Shown here: piece by piece, positions 12,678 to 14,311 of the stretch
Numbering within the stretch: the stretch's first letter is position 1
How the letters are laid out: each line of letters opens with the position of its first letter
Assembly (NCBI GenBank): GCA_013824045.1
Contig: PNND01000444.1
Span: forward strand, 1-14,311
Reading direction: 5' to 3'
Source of the DNA: Rhodobacter sp.
GTDB lineage: Bacteria > Pseudomonadota > Alphaproteobacteria > Rhodobacterales > Rhodobacteraceae
Length of the DNA: 14,311 bases
Notes under the pieces: generated by a model
What the model saw: the letters and a program-made list of their open reading frames with translations, nothing else
Told to the model about the DNA's origin: nothing
The model's database searches: none
Made by a program: the position numbers and the translations under genes

Positions 12678-13874
12678 ATGCAGGCAAAGGCACAGGCCGC
12701 CGGGGATGACACCCCGCGCGGGATGGAGGCGGTTTTGGACGTGAAGGCGGCATTGGCAGATTTCGTGAGCGAAGTCAGTGCGTTTCAGGGGGAAGTGAAG
12801 GCTTTGGTGAAACAACAGGATGAGCGTGTGACGATGCTGGATCGGAAAATGACAGGCTATGGCCGCCCGCCGCTTTCGGCGGCCGCAGAGGTGGGGGTGC
12901 CGCATCGCAAGGCGTTCAACGCCTATCTGCGGACGGGCGATGATGATGCGCTGCGTGGGCTGGCGCTGGAGGGCAAGGCGCTGAACTCTGCGGTGGCAGC
13001 GGATGGCGGCTATTTGGTCGATCCGCAGACGGCGGATGCGATCCGGTCGATGCTGGTGTCGACATCGTCGATCCGGGCGATTGCGCAGGTGGTGCAGGTG
13101 GAGGCGGCGTCTTTCGACGTGCTGATCGATCGGTCGGAGGTGGGATCGGGCTGGGCGACCGAGGCGGCGGCGCAGGCCGAGACGGGAACGCCGGTGCTGG
13201 AGCGCATCTCGATCCGGTTGCATGAACTGTCGGCCATGCCCAAGGCGAGCCAGCGGTTGCTGGATGACAGTGCCTTTGACGTGGAGGGCTGGCTTGCGGG
13301 CAAGATCGCGACGCGGTTCCTGCGGGCGGAATCGGCGGCCTTTGTTTCGGGCGACGGGGTGGACAAGCCGAAGGGGTTTCTGACGCCCCCGAAAGTGGCG
13401 CAGGCGAGCTGGGCCTGGGGGTCGCTGGGCTATGTGCCATCGGGCGCGGCGTCGGATTTCGCGCCGAACAATCCGGCGGATTGCATCATAAATCTGGTCT
13501 ATGCGTTGGGGGCGGAATACCGCGCGAATGCGACTTTCGTGATGAATTCCAAGACCGCCGGTGCCGTGCGGAAGATGAAGGATGCGGATGGGCGCTTCCT
13601 GTGGTCGGACGGGCTTGCCGCCGGGGAACCGGCGCGGCTGATGGGCTATGCGGTGCTGATCTGTGAGGACATGCCGGACATCGCGGCGGGTGCCCATGCC
13701 ATCGCCTTTGGCGATTTCCGCGCGGGATACACCATCGCGGAACGTCCCGACTTGCGCATCCTGCGCGACCCGTTCAGCGCCAAGCCGCATGTGCTGTTCT
13801 ATGCCAGCAAGCGCGTGGGCGGCGAGGTGACGGATTTTGCGGCGATCAAGCTGCTGCGGTTCGCAGTTTCCTGA
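12678..13874 (+). CDS. GTA major capsid protein (g5), HK97 fold
   Basis: This is the main shell protein, 398 residues before processing. Residues 16-58 (AVLDVKAALADFVSEVSAFQGEVKALV and on) form the helical scaffold-like delta domain. The HK97 core begins near SAVAADGGYLVDP (104-116), the usual conserved strand, and continues with the SIRAIAQVV, GWATEAAAQAETGTP and ELSAMPKASQRLLDD segments, then PKGFL, FVMNSKTAGAVRKMKD, GYAVLICEDMP and IAFGDFRAGYTIAERPDLRILRDP. A cleavage after Lys100 (EGK/ALNSAV) would leave about 298 residues, near the known size of the Rhodobacter GTA capsid subunit; this is inference from HK97, which is cut after a Lys at a similar place. The ATG at 12678 follows AAGGA (12666-12670). 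The frame upstream overlaps the protease gene and is not homologous. Confidence 0.96.
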   Translation: MQAKAQAAGDDTPRGMEAVLDVKAALADFVSEVSAFQGEVKALVKQQDERVTMLDRKMTGYGRPPLSAAAEVGVPHRKAFNAYLRTGDDDALRGLALEGKALNSAVAADGGYLVDPQTADAIRSMLVSTSSIRAIAQVVQVEAASFDVLIDRSEVGSGWATEAAAQAETGTPVLERISIRLHELSAMPKASQRLLDDSAFDVEGWLAGKIATRFLRAESAAFVSGDGVDKPKGFLTPPKVAQASWAWGSLGYVPSGAASDFAPNNPADCIINLVYALGAEYRANATFVMNSKTAGAVRKMKDADGRFLWSDGLAAGEPARLMGYAVLICEDMPDIAAGAHAIAFGDFRAGYTIAERPDLRILRDPFSAKPHVLFYASKRVGGEVTDFAAIKLLRFAVS

Positions 13875-13893
13875 TCCTTTCTGATGCGGCGTG

Positions 13894-13921
13894 GACCGGC
13901 CCCGGTGTTGCGGGGCCGGTC
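13894..13921 (+). terminator. Perfect hairpin between capsid and adaptor genes (possible partial terminator)
   Basis: GACCGGCCCC (13894-13903) pairs perfectly with GGGGCCGGTC (13912-13921) around GGTGTTGC. It starts 20 bases after the capsid stop codon and ends 22 bases before the adaptor start. Only GGGTTTGG follows, so it is not a classical T-tailed terminator. It could lower read-through or stabilise the 3' end of capsid mRNA, giving more capsid than adaptor. Confidence 0.6.
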
Positions 13922-13943
13922 GGGTTTGGGGATGGAGGCGGGG

Positions 13944-14311
13944 ATGCGGCTGGAAGAACTGGGGGCGGTGCCGGGTGCGGTGCTGCCGGTGGCGGCGCTT
14001 GCCGATCATCTGCGGCTGGGGACGGCCTTTGAGGGCGCGCCTTTGCAGGCGGCGCTGCTGGAGAGCCAGTTGCGCGCGGCTTTGGCGGCGGTGGAAGGGC
14101 GGATTGGCAAGGCGTTGATCCTGCGGCGGTTCCGGCTGGTGCTGGAGCGGTGGCGGGGGGATGGGGCGCAGGCCCTGCCCTTGGCGCCGGTGGCGGCGGT
14201 GGCTGAGGTGGCGCTGGTGGGCGCGGATGGGGCGCGGGCGGTGCTGGAGCCTGCGCGGTTCCGGCTGGTGGCGGATACCCATCGCCCGAAACTGGTGGCG
14301 GTGAGCGGGGC
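13944..14311 (+). CDS. GTA head-tail adaptor (g6), phiE125 gp8-like; truncated by window edge
   Basis: The visible 122 residues resemble phage head-tail connector proteins of the phiE125 gp8/HK97 gp6 type, which bind the portal and prepare the tail attachment site. Typical features are the N-terminal helical part (LPVAALADHLRL, then LESQLRAALAAVEGRIGKALI), where the gene family shows LKxHLR-like helices, and the later strand pattern LPLAPVAAVAEVALVG followed by FRLVADTHRPKLVAV. The ATG at 13944 has GGAGG at 13934-13938; the ATG at 13932 in the same frame is an alternative. No stop is reached before the window ends. In the known gene order g6 follows capsid, which supports the call. Confidence 0.85.
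   Translation, partial: MRLEELGAVPGAVLPVAALADHLRLGTAFEGAPLQAALLESQLRAALAAVEGRIGKALILRRFRLVLERWRGDGAQALPLAPVAAVAEVALVGADGARAVLEPARFRLVADTHRPKLVAVSG

Overview
This GC-rich window is chromosomal DNA from an alphaproteobacterium, most likely family Rhodobacteraceae/Paracoccaceae. The call rests on the gene content (rpsF, fabD, fabG, acpP, fabF and mltG next to a Rhodobacter-type gene transfer agent head cluster), on strongly G/GTG-rich coding strands, and on an intergenic repeat family ending in AGGATATTT-N-AACAGAGAAGAAT that I associate with this group. No species is named.

Layout. Positions 1-892 are on the minus strand: the 5' part of rpsF (ribosomal protein bS6) with its promoter and a structured leader, then four adjacent palindromes, then a four-helix PACE-family efflux protein. 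Positions 1015-7651 carry fatty-acid synthesis genes on the plus strand with unrelated genes between them: fabD, an ASCH-domain gene, a convergent DUF2726 gene, fabG, acpP with a clear promoter and terminator, an arginase/agmatinase-family gene, a 780-bp gene-poor interval rich in repeats, and fabF. mltG overlaps the end of fabF by one base. Positions 8827-14311 hold the start of a gene transfer agent (GTA) cluster: promoter, terminator-like leader, small terminase (g1), large terminase (g2), portal (g3), a small coiled-coil/membrane protein (g3.5), prohead protease (g4), major capsid (g5) and the start of the head-tail adaptor (g6), which runs off the right edge.

How it works together. FabD, FabG, AcpP and FabF are successive parts of type II fatty-acid synthesis. 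MltG cuts nascent peptidoglycan. The GTA genes encode a domesticated phage-like head that packages host DNA: terminase, portal, protease and capsid are all intact with their key residues, so the cluster looks functional as far as it can be seen.

Most unusual content: (a) four abutting hairpins at 348-459 with an invariant TCTG/CAGA core and compensating stem changes; (b) an 18-bp degenerate tandem repeat at 5785-6000 that reads as a hexapeptide repeat (around [V/M]-T-L-P-K-D), apparently broken by one missing base, and bracketed by two nested pairs of repeats; (c) a strong promoter followed within about 25 bp by an intrinsic-terminator-like hairpin directly ahead of the GTA genes, suggesting attenuation or a tiny RNA; (d) a perfect 10-bp hairpin between the capsid and adaptor genes; (e) an arginase-family enzyme with Asp where the first metal-binding His is expected. 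All judgements come from reading the sequence; no database search or folding program was run.
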